Assembly: GCA_017617145.1 (NCBI GenBank)
Contig: JAFZWX010000197.1
Location: 1-42,518, forward strand
Source of the DNA: Treponema sp.
GTDB lineage: Bacteria; Spirochaetota; Spirochaetia; Treponematales; Treponemataceae
DNA length: 42,518 bases
Direction of reading: 5' to 3'
Shown here: positions 1 to 13,496 of the stretch, in pieces
Layout: each line of letters starts with the position of its first letter
Numbering within the stretch: position 1 is the first letter of the stretch
Position numbers and translations under genes: made by a program
Notes under the pieces: generated by a model
What the model was told of the DNA's origin: nothing
The model's database searches: none
Seen by the model: only the letters and a program-made list of their open reading frames with translations

Positions 1-40
1 CGTTGTAACCACGAATTACATCACTGCTGATTGTAACCAT
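1..40 (-). CDS. PadR-family transcriptional regulator, N-terminal fragment
   Basis: Only the first 13 codons are inside the window; the gene runs off the left edge. The peptide begins MVTISSDVIRGYN, which matches the usual opening of PadR-family winged-helix repressors (the SSDVIRGYxDTIIL type). The ATG at 40-38 is preceded by AGGAGG four bases upstream, so the start is secure. Upstream is a strong sigma-70-type promoter with three phased repeats around the transcription start, which suggests autoregulation. The family call rests on a short peptide, but the pattern is distinctive. The regulated partner gene is outside the window. Confidence 0.7.
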   Translation of the reverse strand, partial: MVTISSDVIRGYN

Positions 41-76
41 AATACCTCCTATACCACGTCTGGCAATGCTTTGTCT

Positions 77-133
77 GTCGTACTACGACTGTCGTACTAC
101 TTGTATCATACTACGATTATCGGGGTAAGTCAA
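77..133 (-). promoter_or_regulatory. padR promoter with three phased TACTAC repeats (likely operator)
   Basis: Read on the minus strand there is TTGACT (133-128), a 17-base spacer and TATGAT (110-105), a near-consensus promoter. TACTAC occurs on the plus strand at 81, 95 and 109, an exact 14-base period, running from the -10 box through the transcription start. The first copy lies within the perfect palindrome GTCGTACTACGAC (77-89). Binding of the PadR protein here is inferred from position. Confidence 0.7.
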
Positions 134-154
134 GAAAAAAATGACAAAATTTTT

Positions 155-183
155 CGTCATTGCGAGCGAAGCGTGGCAATCCA
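155..183 (+). repeat. Dispersed palindromic repeat (cattgcgag...gcaatcca family), copy 1
   Basis: The unit has complementary ends (ATTGC and GCAAT) and a GC-rich centre with GAGCGAAGCG. Related copies are at 4016-4050, 11649-11677, 39777-39812 and, as a fragment, 42088-42099. Units like this recur between genes in many bacterial genomes. Here it lies between the padR promoter and the Rpn gene. Confidence 0.75.
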
Positions 184-240
184 TATTTTTTAATAAATTT
201 TTCATTTTTTTTAAAGAATTTCCTCAAAAAACTTCCTCTT

Positions 241-260
241 TTAACAAAATTTTTTGTTAA
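241..260 (+). promoter_or_regulatory. AT-rich palindrome upstream of the Rpn gene
   Basis: TTAACAAAA and TTTTGTTAA form a 9-base inverted repeat separated by two bases, just before a possible -10 box (TATAGT, 262-267). It could be an operator or a weak terminator for the non-coding lead-in. No matching regulator is identifiable. Confidence 0.35.
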
Positions 261-297
261 CTATAGTATGGGAATTTAATGCCCCGAGGAGAATCAT

Positions 298-1155
298 ATG
301 GAAAACAATTATTACAACCCAAAACCAATTGAACAGTTGACCTTTACAGACAACGGTATGTTTCAGGCAGTGCTACATGAACCGGACATCTGTGCAGAGC
401 TTGTGGAACGGCTCCTGCATATTCCGGTTGGCCATGTTGAATACCCAGAGCTTGAAAAGCAGATTAAACCCTACTACTCGACTAAAGGAGTTCGGCTTGA
501 TGTTTATCTTAAGGATTCTGACAAAATCATCGACATTGAAATGCAGTCGTATCAACAGAAAGCCTTAGGCAAACGAACACGATACTATCAGTCAATGATT
601 GATATTGATGCGATTATGAAAGGTGAACCTTACAAAAATCTTAAAGACAGTTATATCCTGTTTATCTGTAAAACAGATCCTTTTATGACTGAAAATGAAA
701 AAGGTTATGGATTACCCTGTTATACATTCAGAAATATCTGCAAAGAAAACAGTAATGTAGATTTGGATGACAAAAGCGTTAAAGTGATTTATAATGCAAG
801 TGCGTACGAACAGGAAAAGAATGAAAAGATTCGAAAATTCCTTAAGTATGTCAGTACGAACGAGCCTGGAGAAGATGACTTTACCAAACGTCTTTCTGCC
901 ACTGTCGAAATGATTAAAGAGAATGACAAATTCAGGAGTGATTACGCTGCTATGAATTTACATGATTATGATATAACTACAATGGCTAAAGAAGTAGGTA
1001 TTGAAGAAGGTGCACGCAATAAAGCAATTGAGGCTGCAGAAAATCTTTTGAAATTGAATAAACTCTCTGAAGAAGAAATTGCACAAACAATAGGATTGCC
1101 AATTGAACAGGTTTTGAAGTTAAAAGAAAAAATAACTGTCCCTGTTCAGGAGTGA
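298..1155 (+). CDS. Rpn family recombination-promoting nuclease / PD-(D/E)XK transposase-family protein
   Basis: This 285-residue protein has the N-terminal nuclease fold of the Rpn family, which is abundant in Treponema. The catalytic-type motif is visible as Asp68 (GVRLDVYL) and Glu81/Gln83 in DIEMQ, the D-x(n)-ExQ variant of PD-(D/E)XK. The C-terminus (from about residue 219) is a short helical tail rich in Glu and Lys. The start ATG has GAGGAG six bases upstream. E. coli Rpn proteins are DNA endonucleases that promote RecA-independent recombination, and some have been reported to act in phage defence with an intragenic C-terminal antitoxin. The 3' end is unusual: a 41-bp segment at 931-971 recurs exactly at 1145-1185 and places a second 67-codon tail directly downstream. 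The family assignment is firm; a defence role is inference. Confidence 0.85.
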   Translation: MENNYYNPKPIEQLTFTDNGMFQAVLHEPDICAELVERLLHIPVGHVEYPELEKQIKPYYSTKGVRLDVYLKDSDKIIDIEMQSYQQKALGKRTRYYQSMIDIDAIMKGEPYKNLKDSYILFICKTDPFMTENEKGYGLPCYTFRNICKENSNVDLDDKSVKVIYNASAYEQEKNEKIRKFLKYVSTNEPGEDDFTKRLSATVEMIKENDKFRSDYAAMNLHDYDITTMAKEVGIEEGARNKAIEAAENLLKLNKLSEEEIAQTIGLPIEQVLKLKEKITVPVQE

Positions 1156-1185
1156 TTACGCTGCTATGAATTTACATGATTATGA
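931..1185 (+). repeat. 41-bp perfect direct repeat (931-971 and 1145-1185)
   Basis: The two copies are identical over 41 bases and are offset by 214 bp. Each contains AGGAG and, 13 bases further on, the ATG of a 67-codon reading frame. The repeat defines a tandem duplication of the 3' tail of the Rpn gene. The second copy is read in a different frame from the main gene, whose TGA stop (1153-1155) lies within it. The repeats could support deletion or tail exchange by recombination. Confidence 0.95.
952..1155 (+). other. Possible internal-start product of the Rpn gene (67 codons)
   Basis: An in-frame ATG at codon 219 of the Rpn gene is preceded by AGGAG (934-938). The same ATG and upstream sequence begin the free-standing copy at 1166. 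The predicted 67-residue peptide (MNLHDYDITT...) aligns without gaps to the downstream copy. By analogy with the reported RpnS proteins of E. coli this could be a separately translated C-terminal antitoxin. The 13-base spacing is longer than ideal, so internal initiation is not assured. Confidence 0.35.
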
Positions 1186-1369
1186 CTTAACAACAAGGGC
1201 TGAAGAAGCTGGCCGCGAAAAAGGCATTGAAGAAGCCCGTATTGAAGCTGCAAAAAATTTGCTTCGAATGAAAGTCCTTACTCATGATCAAATTGCACAA
1301 GCAGAAGATCTCCCTCTTCGAAAAGTCCAGGAACTCGCAGAAGAAATTGCTTCAGAAGAAAAGGTATAA
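1166..1369 (+). CDS. Stand-alone copy of the Rpn C-terminal tail (67 aa)
   Basis: The peptide MNLHDYDLTTRAEEAGREKG... has exactly the same length as the last 67 residues of the upstream Rpn protein. It aligns without gaps, including the core IEAAxNLL and the later IAQ and LP positions. It lacks the nuclease domain. Its ATG lies at the equivalent position of the duplicated 41-bp repeat, with AGGAG upstream. Either it is an antitoxin-like small protein from a tail duplication, or it is a spare tail cassette that could be recombined into the main gene. The divergence of the two tails outside the repeat argues that the duplication is not recent, or that the second tail was acquired from another Rpn gene. 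Confidence 0.6.
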   Translation: MNLHDYDLTTRAEEAGREKGIEEARIEAAKNLLRMKVLTHDQIAQAEDLPLRKVQELAEEIASEEKV

Positions 1370-1372
1370 AAA

Positions 1373-1396
1373 AAGACTGCCCGCCTGGGCAGTCTT
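1373..1396 (-). terminator. Intrinsic terminator between convergent genes
   Basis: A perfect 10-base stem, AAGACTGCCC (1373-1382) with GGGCAGTCTT (1387-1396), closes a 4-base loop. On the minus strand it is followed by a run of T residues, so it mainly ends the FGE lipoprotein transcript. It may also stop the Rpn transcript from the other side. Confidence 0.85.
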
Positions 1397-1403
1397 AAGC
1401 AAA

Positions 1404-3889
1404 CTAGTCTGGGATAAACCTTCGGACAACGCGGAAGCCTATGTTTGGAATACGTTTTAATGGTTCACACCAGCTAGTCCCCGTTATTTTACAACCAATT
1501 TTATCAGATTTATAGGATCCTCCTTTTGTATAACGATCATTACCAGTAGATGAACCTGTCCATTCACTTACATTACCACACATATCATAGAGCATATTGT
1601 CGCCATTTGGCGTCTTCAGCATGACCTCATGTGTTTTACTTTCCGCATTATCTGCAAACCATGCATAGTTTTTTAAAGATACTGAAGAATTCGTCCCTGC
1701 ATAATCCAAGTTGTCAAGATTTGCCCGTTTGGCAAAATATACCCATTCCTCTCTTGTTGGTAAGCGATAACCATTTGCATTAAAATCATAATCTATATCT
1801 AGAGCTGAATTAGAAGTTGAAGCGGATGGTCCATTGTAGAAATACCTGATATTATTCCCTTCTCCTGTACTCGCAATATTTGTTCCTCCAATTTGTGCCC
1901 AACCAGCGATATCATAAATTTTATTATTATCACTTCTTATATAATATACAGGTTGTAGACCTTCTGCCATACTTCGTAAATTACAGTACATAATAGCTTC
2001 ATACCAGTTTACATAATAAGCAGGAAAATTATCACCCTTACCCAAAGTGTCAGAAGGAGCTAAATCACTTTCTGAATTTTGATCACCATACCATGTCATA
2101 TACTGTCCATATTCTTTTTGTGTAACTTCGTGATTACTTACCAATAAGTCTCTTCCACTACTAACACTAACACCAGGAAAAAATATATCACTACCCATTT
2201 TCTGTTTTGAAGGTATTTTTTTCTTGTAGTTACTAACTTTTTCATTCCCTATAAAGTCAATTAGTTTAAAACTAATTTCAGAATCTTGGTTTTCATCATT
2301 ATTTATGGAAAACGTTTTTTCACCATACAAGTTATTCAAATTAATTTTTTGCGAGGAAGTATACGCTTCTTGATTTACTGTTTTGTACAAAAGACAATAT
2401 TTATCCATATCAGGATAGTCTGCACTTTCCGAAATAGTAAAATAGACACGGTTGCCATTGAAAATAAGGATTTTTGTATCATTTGCCGGTCCAGTTGTAT
2501 CAACTGATATTACATAAGATTTAGTCCAACTTGTTGAACTATTCGCTTTCCATTTATCATCTGGATAATAAGTTCTGTTTCCTAAAGAATCTTCAAAACA
2601 AAATGTTAATTCATAAACACCATTACCCAAAACTTCAGTATAATTTCCGTTAAAACTTGCATCATAAGATGTCATTGATTGAAAAGGAATTGAAAAATAA
2701 GAAACCTGTGAATATGATACTTTTTTATAGTAAGAGTCATAAACCTTTTTGTAATACACATAAAATCTTGAACCAAGTCCATTACCTGTATCTCTTGCTC
2801 GAACATTAAAAGCAAATGGTACATTTTTTGAATTTGAAAAAGTCAATTGTTTTACTGTTGTGGTTGGTAAATTACTTTCCGTATATGGATCTTTAACTAC
2901 AAGAGTTTTATCACCACATTTTACTTCAATTTTATTTATAACAGGTCCAACATTGTCTCGGTTTTCATTTATTTGATAAATCCATTTTCTGCTTCCTGCC
3001 ATGGTTATTGGTTTTCCGTTAAGCGTATAGAAAAAATCTTTCGCTATTTCAACTTTAATTTCACCATAATCTGGAAGAGAGTTATAATCATTAACTTTAA
3101 CAATAAGTTTATCTTCTGTAAGAAAAACAGGAGCTTTAAAAAAGCCTGTTAAACTTTCACCTGTCTCGCTGGCTGTTATGCAAATATTTTTAAAATAAGT
3201 TATTCCGTCTTTTTTATAACCGTAATATTTTATCTGCTCTGTCTCGTTTTGAGTAATTGTTGTTTTTAATAAAGAAGAATCATTTTTATCTGCAATTCCA
3301 AGCTCTGCCATTAAGTCTGCAAGTTCTTCATCGGTATAATAAATTGAATCAGTATCCATAGGGTAATCAAAAACAACCTGAATTGCAGAATCTTTAAAAG
3401 ACATTTCGGTCCCAAGCATTGGCGCATAAGAAAGAATCTGCGGACGTTCGGTAACAACCGGGCTAAGACAAAGCTTCATGTCTGGTTCCGGAGCTTTTAC
3501 AAAGGTGCATTTTGTTTCGGAATTAAGAACGTCTTCGATTTTTAGATATTCACCATTGGGCAGTTCTTCATTTGTTGTGTCGTTTGTAATTTTCCACGAT
3601 ACAAATTCGTAGTCGCCAATTGGGTCAAAACTCAAGGTAAAGGTATCGGTAACTTTTTTTGATATTTCGCTTCCTGCCGGAGATTTTACTACGCCGTTTT
3701 TACCGGAATATTTTATGTAGATTGTGTATTCGCTTGAATTGGCATACGCAATAGCGGCATCAATCTGCGATTTTGTTTCTTTTGCATTTAAGAAGTTTTT
3801 ACAGGCTGCAAACAGAATTACTATACAAAAAGACGCCCCCCCAGTATAGCCATTTTTAAAAGTGATTTTTTGGTAAATAAGTTTTTCAT
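1404..3889 (-). CDS. Lipoprotein with C-terminal FGE-sulfatase (SUMF1-type) domain; frame interrupted at a G7 tract
   Basis: The last ~240 residues form a formylglycine-generating-enzyme-like domain: SNHEVTQKEYGQYM, FPAYYVNWYEAIMYCN, GYRLPTREEWVYFA, LYDMCGNVSEW, and the ending IGFRVVR. Upstream is an Ig-like or InlB_B2-like extracellular region (near YTIYIKYSGKNG). Such proteins are common surface or periplasmic lipoproteins in Treponema; enzymatic activity is not implied. The true start is taken as ATG 3889-3887. It has GGAG seven bases upstream and opens MKNLFTKKSLLKMAILGG. After the G7 run (3836-3842) that frame hits TAG. One added G would join it to ASFCIVILFAACKNF, a complete lipobox signal peptide, and then the rest of the gene. 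The only start in the long frame (3950) gives an implausible N-terminus without a ribosome binding site. The gene is therefore OFF as given, or the tract is miscounted. Confidence 0.8.
3836..3842 (-). repeat. Poly-G (G7 on the coding strand) inside a lipoprotein signal peptide
   Basis: Seven consecutive C on the plus strand. With G8 the ribosome binding site and ATG at 3889 lead through a normal lipoprotein signal peptide into the FGE gene. With G7 translation ends within about 22 codons. Poly-G tracts are known phase-variation elements in treponemes. Confidence 0.8.
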
Positions 3890-3921
3890 AGCATTTCTCC
3901 AAATAGAAACGGAATTTACTT

Positions 3922-3950
3922 ATTTTAACATAGGAATTTTGATTTGTCAT
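3922..3950 (-). promoter_or_regulatory. Promoter of the FGE lipoprotein gene
   Basis: On the minus strand ATGACA (3950-3945), a 17-base spacer and TAAAAT (3927-3922) predict transcription starting near 3915. That is downstream of the alternative ATG at 3950, which itself forms part of the -35 box. This supports the start at 3889. Confidence 0.6.
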
Positions 3951-3970
3951 ATTTTATTTAAATAAAAAAT

Positions 3971-4126
3971 TGTCACACGGATTGGGAATTGCTACGCAAT
4001 TCCTGAGAAAAAAAATGGATTGCCACACCTTCACGAAGCGTGGCAATCCACTAACAGGTTGTCGGGTCAAGCCCGACAATGACACTTACTCAGAAACGAC
4101 GTTAGTCGTTTCCAATCCGTGTGACA
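3971..4126. repeat. Compound hairpin element bounded by 17-bp inverted repeats
   Basis: Terminal arms 3971-3987 and 4110-4126 are inverted copies with one mismatch (core gtcacacggattgg). Inside are four successive hairpins. Their arms are 3985-3992/3996-4003 (GGAATTGC), 4016-4026/4040-4050 (TGGATTGCCAC), 4059-4066/4072-4079 (TTGTCGGG) and 4093-4100/4105-4112 (GAAACGAC). The second hairpin belongs to the dispersed cattgcgag family. It lies between the NSS gene end and the FGE gene promoter and may act as a transcription terminator. No coding sequence is present. Confidence 0.85.
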
Positions 4127-4146
4127 AAAATCACTAATGATTAAGT

Positions 4147-5553
4147 TTACTTCGCACCAAAGATATCGAAATAACCAGCAACGAATACCACAATAATGAT
4201 AACCGGAGCAATGAACTTAAGGTAGAATTTTACAACCTTGTTCTTAGGGAACTTAATACCTTCACCGGCATCGGCTTCGGCAATAAAGCCATCCCAGCCC
4301 CAGCCCTTCTTGATTGTACAGAACAAGAGGAAGAGCATAGATCCAATTGGCAAGAGGTTCTGGCTAACAATAAAGTCTTCCAAAGCGTCGATTGAACCAA
4401 TGTGGGCACCAAAGTGTACGCCAGACCAAACGTTCATACCAAGAGCGGCAGGAGTTGCAAGTACGAGCATTGCGGCAAAGTTGATAAGAACTGCCTTTGT
4501 ACGGCTCCAGCCAAGCTTGTCCATTGCAAATGCTACGATGTTTTCGAATACTGCAATTACAGTAGAAAGAGCAGCAAATGACATGAACAGGAAGAAGAAT
4601 GCTCCAACAATGCGTCCTGCAACTGGGCCCATAGCATTGAATACGTTTGGCAATGACATGAATGCAAGACCGGCACCAGAGTTAGCTTCTACACCAAAGG
4701 CTGCACAAGCTGGGAAAATAATCAAACCGGCACAAATTGCAACGAATGTATCAAGACCAATTACACGCAAAGATTCACCGGTGAGTGAGTGTTCCTTACC
4801 AATGTAAGAACCAAAGATTTCCATAGAACCAATACCAAGTGACAGTGTAAAGAATGCCTGTCCCATTGCGGCATAGATTGTATCCCAAAGTCCGTGTTCA
4901 CCACTAACAAGTGCCTTGAAGTTTGGCTTAAGGTAGAAGGCATATCCAGCACCTGCTCCAGGAAGGAATGCTACATAAATTGCAAGACCAATCATAATGA
5001 TAAGCAAAGCAGACATCATGATTTTTGTAATGCGCTCAACACCTTTCTGAAGTCCAAGAATACAGGTTCCAAAACCAATAACAATTACTACAACCATTCC
5101 AATCAAAAGTGTTGAAGGAGAACCTACTGTTCCGCCAACAAATTCGTTTACAATTTCATCTGCAGACAAGCCTACAAACTTTCCTGCAATTTCCTGAATA
5201 AAATATTTAAGGAACCAGCCTGAAACTACTGTATAAAACATCATCAAAAGGTAGTTTCCTGCAATTGCAAAACCACTGTACCAGTGCCATTTTGTTCCTT
5301 CTGGTTCAAGCTGCTTAAAGGCTTCGGCCATACTCTTGCGAGAAGCGCGTCCAACAGCAAATTCAGCAACCATTACTGGAAGACCAAGAATTACAAGGAA
5401 AACAAGATAAATAAGAACAAAGGCTGCTCCACCATATTTTCCTGTGATATAAGGAAAGCGCCATACGTTTCCTAATCCAATTGCACAACCGGCAGACAAC
5501 AGCAAAAATCCAAGTCGGCTACCGAGGGTTTCTCTTTCTTTCTGTTCACCCAT
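4147..5553 (-). CDS. Sodium-dependent transporter, neurotransmitter:sodium symporter (NSS/SNF) family
   Basis: This 468-residue inner-membrane protein belongs to the LeuT-fold NSS family, which imports amino acids or related small molecules with Na+. The family hallmark is in TM1: GCAIGLGNVWRFPY at about residues 22-35, the unwound helix that holds substrate and Na+. About eleven hydrophobic segments follow, ending near IIIVVFVAGYFDIFG. The length fits the bacterial subgroup. The start ATG is preceded by GGAG at a normal distance and a good promoter. The substrate cannot be read from sequence. The gene stands alone, between the hairpin cluster and a divergent chemoreceptor gene. Confidence 0.92.
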   Translation of the reverse strand: MGEQKERETLGSRLGFLLLSAGCAIGLGNVWRFPYITGKYGGAAFVLIYLVFLVILGLPVMVAEFAVGRASRKSMAEAFKQLEPEGTKWHWYSGFAIAGNYLLMMFYTVVSGWFLKYFIQEIAGKFVGLSADEIVNEFVGGTVGSPSTLLIGMVVVIVIGFGTCILGLQKGVERITKIMMSALLIIMIGLAIYVAFLPGAGAGYAFYLKPNFKALVSGEHGLWDTIYAAMGQAFFTLSLGIGSMEIFGSYIGKEHSLTGESLRVIGLDTFVAICAGLIIFPACAAFGVEANSGAGLAFMSLPNVFNAMGPVAGRIVGAFFFLFMSFAALSTVIAVFENIVAFAMDKLGWSRTKAVLINFAAMLVLATPAALGMNVWSGVHFGAHIGSIDALEDFIVSQNLLPIGSMLFLLFCTIKKGWGWDGFIAEADAGEGIKFPKNKVVKFYLKFIAPVIIIVVFVAGYFDIFGAK

Positions 5554-5588
5554 TTTTTTTCTCCTAGATTTTTTTATATTATTCTATT

Positions 5589-5617
5589 ATTTTATAACGA
5601 TTCGGTATAAAGTGCAA
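5589..5617 (-). promoter_or_regulatory. Promoter of the NSS transporter
   Basis: On the minus strand TTGCAC (5617-5612), a 17-base spacer and TAAAAT (5594-5589). Transcription would start near 5582, giving a short leader containing the GGAG ribosome binding site. Confidence 0.65.
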
Positions 5618-5619
5618 TT

Positions 5620-5712
5620 ATGAAATAATGCGTAGCGAAGATTTGGATTTTGAGGAACGCCCTCTTCGTTTAGTGGAGCAAAATACAAATCTTCGCGGGA
5701 GCATTATTTCAT
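5620..5712. repeat. Long inverted repeat between divergent genes
   Basis: Outer arms ATGAAATAATGC (5620-5631) and GCATTATTTCAT (5701-5712) are perfect complements. Inner arms CGAAGATTTG (5636-5645) and CAAATCTTCG (5686-5695) are also perfect. The roughly 93-bp unit can fold into one long hairpin with a 40-base loop. It sits between the NSS and chemoreceptor promoters and looks like a small non-autonomous palindromic element. Confidence 0.8.
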
Positions 5713-5725
5713 CTTTCAAATTTCA

Positions 5726-5754
5726 TTGCTTTTTTCCAAAACATATAAGATAAT
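5726..5754 (+). promoter_or_regulatory. Candidate promoter of the chemoreceptor operon
   Basis: TTGCTT (5726-5731), 17 bases, then GATAAT (5749-5754). Transcription would start near 5761, about 22 bases before the ATG. The -35 box is imperfect. Confidence 0.5.
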
Positions 5755-5782
5755 AGTAAGAACATCGTTGTGCGAGGTTTTT

Positions 5783-11648
<5,866 letters not shown>

Positions 11649-11677
11649 TGTCATTGCGAGCGCAGCGCGGCAATCTA
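11649..11677. repeat. Dispersed palindromic repeat, copy 3 (between convergent genes)
   Basis: This copy starts gtcattgcgagcgcagcgcg and ends with gcaatcta. Complementary ends (ATTGC 11653-11657 and GCAAT 11670-11674) frame a GC-rich centre. It fills the whole gap between the convergent outer-membrane protein and acyl-CoA synthetase genes, so it may act as a bidirectional terminator. Confidence 0.75.
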
Positions 11678-11679
11678 CT

Positions 11680-13419
11680 TTACTTCTTGTAAATACGCTT
11701 AACCTTCTTGGTTGTAGTCATTTCAAGCGGCTCATCAAGAAGGGTTACCTTTGAAATGCGCTGGTAAGTCAAAAGAGTTTTATTTACAGTATCAACAATC
11801 ATTTCAACTTCCTTTAAGACCTTTTCCATGTCGCTTGGATTTTTTCGGTCGGCACCAAGTCTGCTCAAAAGTCCGTCAGAAGGATAAATGAGTGCCTCAA
11901 TTTCTTCGCCGGCATCCTGACCATCTGGAATGTAACCCTGAACTGTAATCTGCTCAAGCTCGTCATAAAGCTGGAATGCATTTTCAATTTCTTCAGGATA
12001 AACGTTTTTACCACCGGCAGTAACAATCATATTTTTTGCACGACCGCTGAGCATTACATAACCGTCTTTATCTACCCAGCCAAGATCTCCTGTTTTAAAC
12101 CATCCGTCTGCTGTAAAGGTAGCGGCAGTTTCCTGCGGCATATTGTAGTAGCCTTTCATAATCATCGGGCCTTTTACACAAAGTTCACCAACGCCATTTT
12201 CGTCTTTATCAATTACCTTGAATTCAACCTCGCGCAGATTTTTTCCAACACTTTCAATCTTAAATGCATAAACAGGATTAAGCGCAATAATAGGCGAAGT
12301 TTCTGTAAGTCCGTAACCCTGAACAAAGTCAATTCCAAGTTCGTTGTAAGCCTTGAATACACTTGGAGCCAAAGGTCCGCCACCACAGATTGCAATACGA
12401 AGTGTATAAATGTTTGCCTTTTTCAAAACAGACTTGAACAGCACTTTTCCAGGATTGCAGTTTGTAAGCTTTTTAATGATATAAGAAAGTCCCATAAGGA
12501 ACTTGATAATTCCGTAAACAAAGGCACCCTTTTCTTTAATGCCCTTCATAATTCCGGCAAGCAGCTTGTTGAACAAAAGAGGAACTCCAAGCAGCATTGT
12601 AATTTTTCCTTCGCGAAGCTCCTTCATCATTTTGCTAACAGCCATTGTTTTTCCGAATACAATTTCGGCACCAACCCCAATTGCTTCAAGGAATACAGCA
12701 GTCATTGTGTAAGCGTGGTGAATAGGAAGCAGTGCATAGAAAACATCAGTTGAATAAATATTCATGTTTGTCTGGGCAAGGTAAACATCACTAACAAGAT
12801 TTTTATGAGTAAGCATTACACCCTTTGGAACGCCTGTTGTACCGCTTGTAAACAAAATTGCGGCAAGGTCATCTTCGGCCGGGTATGTAATTTCCGGAGT
12901 TTGGGTTGTGCTTAAATTATAAACATAAGTATCCTGATGTTCACGAGAAAGTGAATAAACTCCAAAATCGGTTTTCTTATTCTTAAAATAATCGTATTTT
13001 TCAACATCAACAAAAAAGAATTTAGGCTTGGCAGTATTCAAAAGATTCTCAATTTCTTCATTGTGAAGACCGTAATCCATAGGGCAGATTGTAGCACCGG
13101 CATAAAAAGCAGCAAGATAAACTACAGCCCATTCAGGAGAGTTCTTGCCCGAAACAGCAACCTTGTCTTTATACTTAACGCCATTTGCAGCAAGCCAGTT
13201 AGCAAGTTCAACAACCTTTGTTTTTGCCTGAGAATAGGTCAATGTATTTCGAGAACCGCCAGGTCCGTCAAAATCGGTAAAACAATTATTGTTCGGATAT
13301 TTTTCACAGATAATATCAAAAACTTCTTTTAAGGTTGGCCAGGTGCCTTTAAAAGCTTTTCCACGGTATTCGTTAAGCCAGGCCACAGGATCTGTCTGTT
13401 TCATGTTGATTGATGCCAT
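11680..13419 (-). CDS. Long-chain acyl-CoA synthetase / AMP-binding (ANL superfamily) enzyme
   Basis: The 579-residue protein has the ANL adenylation motifs in order: LFTSGTTGVPKGVMLTHKN (P-loop), YGLTETSP, GWFKTGDLGWVDKDGYVMLSGR and the hinge/lysine region VTAGGKNVYPEEIE. It would activate a fatty or carboxylic acid to an acyl-AMP and then acyl-CoA at the cytoplasmic membrane. The substrate is not readable, but the length and motifs fit FadD-like enzymes. The ATG at 13419 is preceded by AGGAAG. The gene is monocistronic, with its own promoter. A second, related but distinct enzyme begins at 42175. Confidence 0.9.
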   Translation of the reverse strand: MASINMKQTDPVAWLNEYRGKAFKGTWPTLKEVFDIICEKYPNNNCFTDFDGPGGSRNTLTYSQAKTKVVELANWLAANGVKYKDKVAVSGKNSPEWAVVYLAAFYAGATICPMDYGLHNEEIENLLNTAKPKFFFVDVEKYDYFKNKKTDFGVYSLSREHQDTYVYNLSTTQTPEITYPAEDDLAAILFTSGTTGVPKGVMLTHKNLVSDVYLAQTNMNIYSTDVFYALLPIHHAYTMTAVFLEAIGVGAEIVFGKTMAVSKMMKELREGKITMLLGVPLLFNKLLAGIMKGIKEKGAFVYGIIKFLMGLSYIIKKLTNCNPGKVLFKSVLKKANIYTLRIAICGGGPLAPSVFKAYNELGIDFVQGYGLTETSPIIALNPVYAFKIESVGKNLREVEFKVIDKDENGVGELCVKGPMIMKGYYNMPQETAATFTADGWFKTGDLGWVDKDGYVMLSGRAKNMIVTAGGKNVYPEEIENAFQLYDELEQITVQGYIPDGQDAGEEIEALIYPSDGLLSRLGADRKNPSDMEKVLKEVEMIVDTVNKTLLTYQRISKVTLLDEPLEMTTTKKVKRIYKK

Positions 13420-13457
13420 TTTTTCTTCCTATGTTTTATATTTTGTTAATCTCTTCT

Positions 13458-13485
13458 ATTATGACACGAATTGAAAATATGTCAA
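13458..13485 (-). promoter_or_regulatory. Promoter of the acyl-CoA synthetase gene
   Basis: On the minus strand TTGACA (13485-13480), a 16-base spacer and CATAAT (13463-13458). The -35 box is a perfect consensus. Confidence 0.7.
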
Positions 13486-13496
13486 GGAAAAGAGGG

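Noticed and set aside
3890..3950. Start of the FGE lipoprotein at ATG 3950 (MTNQNSYVK...)
   Set aside because: The N-terminus is not a signal peptide, there is no ribosome binding site, and the ATG lies in the likely -35 box. The shifted frame from 3889 encodes a proper lipoprotein signal.
4238..4807. Plus-strand open frame of 189 codons opposite the NSS transporter
   Set aside because: Low-complexity shadow of hydrophobic codons; no start signals or recognisable fold.
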